Assembly: GCA_023423535.1 (NCBI GenBank)
Contig: JAFAFL010000032.1
Coordinates: 248,001 to 312,000 of the forward strand
Direction: 5' to 3'
DNA length: 64,000 nt
From: Pseudomonadota bacterium
GTDB lineage: Bacteria > Myxococcota > Myxococcia > Myxococcales > Myxococcaceae
This document shows, piece after piece, positions 61,194 through 64,000 of the stretch. The notes beneath the pieces are model-generated. The model was not told where the DNA came from and searched no databases. It saw only the letters and a list, made by a program, of their open reading frames with translations. Position 1 is the stretch's first letter. Every line of letters begins with the position of its first letter. The translations under genes and the position numbers were made by a program.

Positions 61194-62729
61194 ATGCGTC
61201 GCGCGGGCCTGGGCAAGGGGTGGGTGCTGATCGGCGTGGGCCTGCTCCTCGTTTGCGCGTGCACGGCCCGGCGCGCCGCATCTCCGGCGGAGACCGAGAC
61301 CGAGCGCGAGCCCCCCGGCGGCCGGGCCTTCGACGAGCACGGGTCCGCGCCGATGTTCGAGGTGTGGGTGGACGCGCACGCCCCGGCCGACGCGGTGAAG
61401 CGGGGCGAGGTCTTCCGGTCGATCGGAGAGGCGCTCGCCGGGACCGCCAACTCCGCGAACGGCGGTCGGCTGATTCACGTAGCGGCGGGCCTCTACGAAG
61501 GGCCCCTCACCGTGCCGCCGGCGGTAGTCGTGCGCGGCCATGGCGCGGTCGTCCTCCATGCGCCCTCCGAGGCACCCGAGGTCGTCCTCCTCTCCACCGG
61601 TTCCTCGCTGGAGGACGTGCACGTGCAGGGCGCGCGCATCGGGATCCGGGTGATGGCCGGCCCTGCACGAGAGGCGCGACTGCTGCGCGTGAAGCTCAGC
61701 GGGCAGCGCGAAACCGGCATCGGGGTCCAGCGCGGCCAACTGATGGCGACGGACCTCGAAGTGGACGGAACGATCAGCGGCGGTGCCGGGGTCCGCGTGC
61801 TCTCAGGGGCGCGCGCAGAACTCATCCGACCAACTTTCCGCGGTGGCCTCGACTCGGGCCTGAGGCTCGAGCCCGGCGCGGCGGCACGCGTGTTGGACGG
61901 CCGCTCCGATGGCCCCGCGCACGGCATCCGCTCCAACGGCGCGGAGCTCGAGGTCGAAGGTTTCCACGCGCACGGTGGCCGTGCGGCGGGCATCGGCCTC
62001 GGCGGCGGCAAGGCGCGCCTGCGAGACGTGCGCTTCACCGGCCACGAGTACGGGCTGCTCGCAGGGGGTGGCGCGGAGGTGACGGTGGATGGGCTCGTCA
62101 GCATCCGGGCCGATCGCGCGGGCGTGGGCATCGCTGCGTCAGAAGCGGTCCTGCGCGACGTGCTGGTCCTCGAGGCGGGTGCGCACGGGGCGATCAACGC
62201 AGTGGGCTCGACGCTGGACCTGCAGCGGTTCCTCGTCTCCGGCGCGCGCGGCTACGGCTTGAACCTGCACGGCGGCAAGGCGCAGGTCTCGCACGGCATC
62301 GTGCGAGGCATCTCGGATGACGGCGGCGGGGGAGGGGACGCGGTGCACGTGCGCGTGGGCGAGGCGAGGCTGTCGCACCTCGATCTCTCCGAACTCGGTG
62401 GCGTGGGCGTGCTCGCGGCGCAGGGCGCAACCGTGGACGTGCGCGAGGTGAGCGTACGGCGTGCGCGTTGGGCGGGGCTGCTGGTGGAGACGACCGCGAA
62501 GCTCACCGCGCGTTCGGTGAGCGTGACCGATTCGCAGGGCGTGGCGCTGGCCATTCCCGGAGACGCGGACGTGACGATCGACACGCTCTACTCCGCGAAG
62601 AACGCGCAGGGCCCGCTGTGGATCGAGTGCTCCTCCGGCGCGAGCCTCCGCGTCGGCCGGCTGTACGTCGCACGCGGCGATTCCCCTCCGAACCTCGCGC
62701 AGCCCTGTATCGGCCGGCTCACTCCGTGA
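61194..62729 (+). CDS. Parallel beta-helix lipoprotein
   Basis: 511 residues from ATG 61194 (an earlier ATG at 61125 adds 23 unlikely residues). Lipobox VCAC with Cys23. From about residue 90, repeated solenoid rungs (GARIGIRVMAGPAREARLLRV, GVGIAASEAVLRDVLVLEAG, LDLSELGGVGVLAAQGATVDVREV) are the right-handed beta-helix of pectate-lyase/NosD-type surface proteins. No catalytic set for a lyase was recognised. The preceding gap carries the GATCAGRAA array. The stop overlaps the convergent hydrolase gene by 11 bases. Confidence 0.8.
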   Translation: MRRAGLGKGWVLIGVGLLLVCACTARRAASPAETETEREPPGGRAFDEHGSAPMFEVWVDAHAPADAVKRGEVFRSIGEALAGTANSANGGRLIHVAAGLYEGPLTVPPAVVVRGHGAVVLHAPSEAPEVVLLSTGSSLEDVHVQGARIGIRVMAGPAREARLLRVKLSGQRETGIGVQRGQLMATDLEVDGTISGGAGVRVLSGARAELIRPTFRGGLDSGLRLEPGAAARVLDGRSDGPAHGIRSNGAELEVEGFHAHGGRAAGIGLGGGKARLRDVRFTGHEYGLLAGGGAEVTVDGLVSIRADRAGVGIAASEAVLRDVLVLEAGAHGAINAVGSTLDLQRFLVSGARGYGLNLHGGKAQVSHGIVRGISDDGGGGGDAVHVRVGEARLSHLDLSELGGVGVLAAQGATVDVREVSVRRARWAGLLVETTAKLTARSVSVTDSQGVALAIPGDADVTIDTLYSAKNAQGPLWIECSSGASLRVGRLYVARGDSPPNLAQPCIGRLTP

Positions 62730-63825
62730 GCTTCGTCGCCCTCTGCTCCAGCCACGCCCGCACGCGCGGATAGACCTCTTCGGGCGCGTGCTCGCCGAAG
62801 ATGAGATCGCCGTGCCCGTAGTCCATCTGGTCGCCGTTCTCCGTGCCGAAGACCATCAGCGTCTTGTCGGAGGAGCCGGCGGTCTCGAAGGCCTCGTTCA
62901 CCACGTCCTTCGGCGCCAGGCGGTCTCGTGCCCCGCCGCTGATGAGCAGCGGAACGGTCAAGCGCGACAGGCCCGCGCGCCAATCCACCGTCCGGTCCCA
63001 CGATCGGAACGCGTCGTTGGAGAGCCAGTCGTGGAACTGCAGCACCACGCCGCGGCTGATCGACGAGATGACCTGCGCGTACATCCTCCTTTGCATCGGT
63101 GGCGGGATGGCGAGCGGGTTCATCACCACGTCCGTCAACGGGAGCGTCACGTGCCCGAGGAACGGCGCCGTCGCGATGCTGAAGAGCCGCTGCCGCAGCG
63201 CGAACGGAAAGGCGAGCACGCGCGCGAGTCGCATCACCCCCCGCATGAAGGCGGGGTAGCGGAAGAACGCCGGCGAGCCCATGGTCGCGATCCCCGCCAG
63301 CTTCTCTCCAACCGGTCCCTGCGCGGCCGCGTAGCCGATGAGCCCTCCGAGCGAGTGCCCCACCCAGAAGACCCGCTTCGCGCCGGTGTGCTGCAGGACC
63401 GCGTCCACGAAGGCCGGCGCATCGAGCGCCACGTGATCGTCGATCCGGTAGTCCGTCGCCCGCTTGCCCTCTGGCGCGCCGCGAGATCCACCGGTGCCGC
63501 GCCACTCGACGGTGAAGCAGTCGAAGCCCGCGTCCGCGAGGTACTGCGCCACCGACCAGGGCGGCTCGAAGTCCAGGTTGCGGTGGTTCGCCGCGAGGCC
63601 GTGACAGAGGAGCACCGGTTCGGCGAAGCGGCGCTTCGAGGCAGGGCGACGGTAGAGGGCGAGCCGCCAGCCATCCCCCGCGACGACGGTCAGTCGCTCT
63701 GGCTCGGGGCGGCGGGGACGGTAGAGGCGCCACACCACCCACACCCACACGGCCAACAGGAGTGCCACCACGGCGAGCGTGCCGGCGGCGGCCAGTACGA
63801 CGGGGAGGAGGCGATTCGCGTCCAT
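62719..63825 (-). CDS. Alpha/beta-hydrolase with N-terminal membrane helix
   Basis: 368 residues. A membrane helix at about residues 8-33 (VVLAAAGTLAVVALLLAVWVW) precedes an alpha/beta-hydrolase domain: HGLAANHRNLDF oxyanion loop, nucleophile GHSLGG, acid GARDRLAP, and His in YGHGDLIFGEHA. The layout is close to gastric-lipase/PHA-depolymerase-type esterases. Catalytic Ser, Asp and His are visible. Likely a membrane-anchored lipase or esterase; the substrate is unknown. It converges with the beta-helix gene. Confidence 0.87.
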   Translation of the reverse strand: MDANRLLPVVLAAAGTLAVVALLLAVWVWVVWRLYRPRRPEPERLTVVAGDGWRLALYRRPASKRRFAEPVLLCHGLAANHRNLDFEPPWSVAQYLADAGFDCFTVEWRGTGGSRGAPEGKRATDYRIDDHVALDAPAFVDAVLQHTGAKRVFWVGHSLGGLIGYAAAQGPVGEKLAGIATMGSPAFFRYPAFMRGVMRLARVLAFPFALRQRLFSIATAPFLGHVTLPLTDVVMNPLAIPPPMQRRMYAQVISSISRGVVLQFHDWLSNDAFRSWDRTVDWRAGLSRLTVPLLISGGARDRLAPKDVVNEAFETAGSSDKTLMVFGTENGDQMDYGHGDLIFGEHAPEEVYPRVRAWLEQRATKLTE

Positions 63826-63905
63826 CGATCCCTGTTATGGTCCCTCGAAGCGCCCGAACCCGATTCGTTGCGGCCCGCCACGCAGGCGGGGTCGCGGGAG
63901 AGACG

Positions 63906-64000
63906 ATGCCCAAGCTCCGGAAGTTGATGTTCGTACTCCCGAACCTGTTCACCGTCACGTCGATCTTCTGCGGCTTCCACGCCATCACGCTCTGCATGGG
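63906..64000 (+). CDS. pssA: CDP-diacylglycerol-serine O-phosphatidyltransferase, N-terminal part
   Basis: The frame opens at ATG 63906 (GGGAGAGACG before it) and runs off the right edge, 31 codons. MPKLRKLMFVLPNLFTVTSIFCGFHAITLCM matches the PssA N-terminal helix (LPNLFTxxxxFCGF). It makes phosphatidylserine for phosphatidylethanolamine synthesis. The CDP-alcohol phosphotransferase motif lies beyond the window. Confidence 0.75.
   Translation, partial: MPKLRKLMFVLPNLFTVTSIFCGFHAITLCM

Overview
The window is a very GC-rich (about 70 % by eye), densely coded stretch of bacterial chromosome with 60 protein genes, two of them cut by the window ends. There is no rRNA or tRNA gene, insertion sequence, phage or CRISPR array that I can see. 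The gene content points to a myxobacterium or close relative (Myxococcota, formerly Deltaproteobacteria): a secreted caspase-like protein under an ECF-type sigma/anti-sigma pair, a MopE-like Cys-rich lipoprotein, a PEGA-domain Ser/Thr kinase, a pseudo-receiver/coiled-coil/J-like protein, large TPR and HEAT proteins, and at least ten lipoproteins. The species cannot be named from the sequence alone.

Layout. 0-6 kb: a peptide-transporter fragment and a beta-barrel protein face a three-gene operon (sigma factor, anti-sigma factor, caspase-like protein; both junctions are ATGA overlaps), followed by a lipoprotein. 6-9.5 kb: alpha/beta-hydrolase lipoprotein, twin zinc-ribbon protein, metal-dependent hydrolase and LysR regulator. 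9.5-20 kb: acyl-CoA and aromatic-type metabolism, with a benzoate-CoA-ligase-like enzyme, a creatininase-family hydrolase and an SDR/RidA/enoyl-CoA hydratase/acyl-CoA dehydrogenase operon; a glycosyltransferase, thioredoxin-like protein and unusual kinase sit between. 20-24 kb: papain-like cysteine protease with a membrane partner, DksA/TraR-type zinc protein, SIR2-like protein and a BNR-type lipoprotein. 24-28 kb: a helicase-exonuclease pair matching the MrfA/MrfB DNA-repair system. 28-33 kb: lipoprotein, cupin, glutaryl-CoA dehydrogenase with thioesterase, lipocalin, Uma2 protein and DUF2058 protein. 33-43.5 kb: envelope proteins (MopE-like, vWA and other lipoproteins, a beta-barrel with a sigma-54-like promoter), M3-like peptidase, RluA-type pseudouridine synthase, HEAT protein and LysM/CHAP-like protein. 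43.5-55.6 kb: glycoside-hydrolase-like lipoprotein, topoisomerase IB, glycosyltransferase, giant TPR protein, beta-barrel, secreted protein and PriA. 55.6-64 kb: pseudo-receiver/J-like protein, peptide deformylase, endonuclease III, M23 peptidase, HU, beta-helix lipoprotein, alpha/beta hydrolase and the start of pssA.

Genes are tightly packed. Only one gap exceeds 300 bases (60837-61193), and it carries an HU promoter plus five copies of a short GATCAGRAA element. Many neighbours converge with overlaps, and some regulatory signals lie inside the neighbouring coding sequence: the HU terminator inside the M23 peptidase gene, and the LysR -35 inside the creatininase gene. DNA repair and processing (MrfAB, Nth, PriA, TopIB, HU) and envelope/secreted proteins dominate. 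The most interesting items are the sigma/anti-sigma/caspase operon, the MrfAB pair, the cysteine-protease operon, the kinase with swapped acidic catalytic residues and the GATCAGRAA array.
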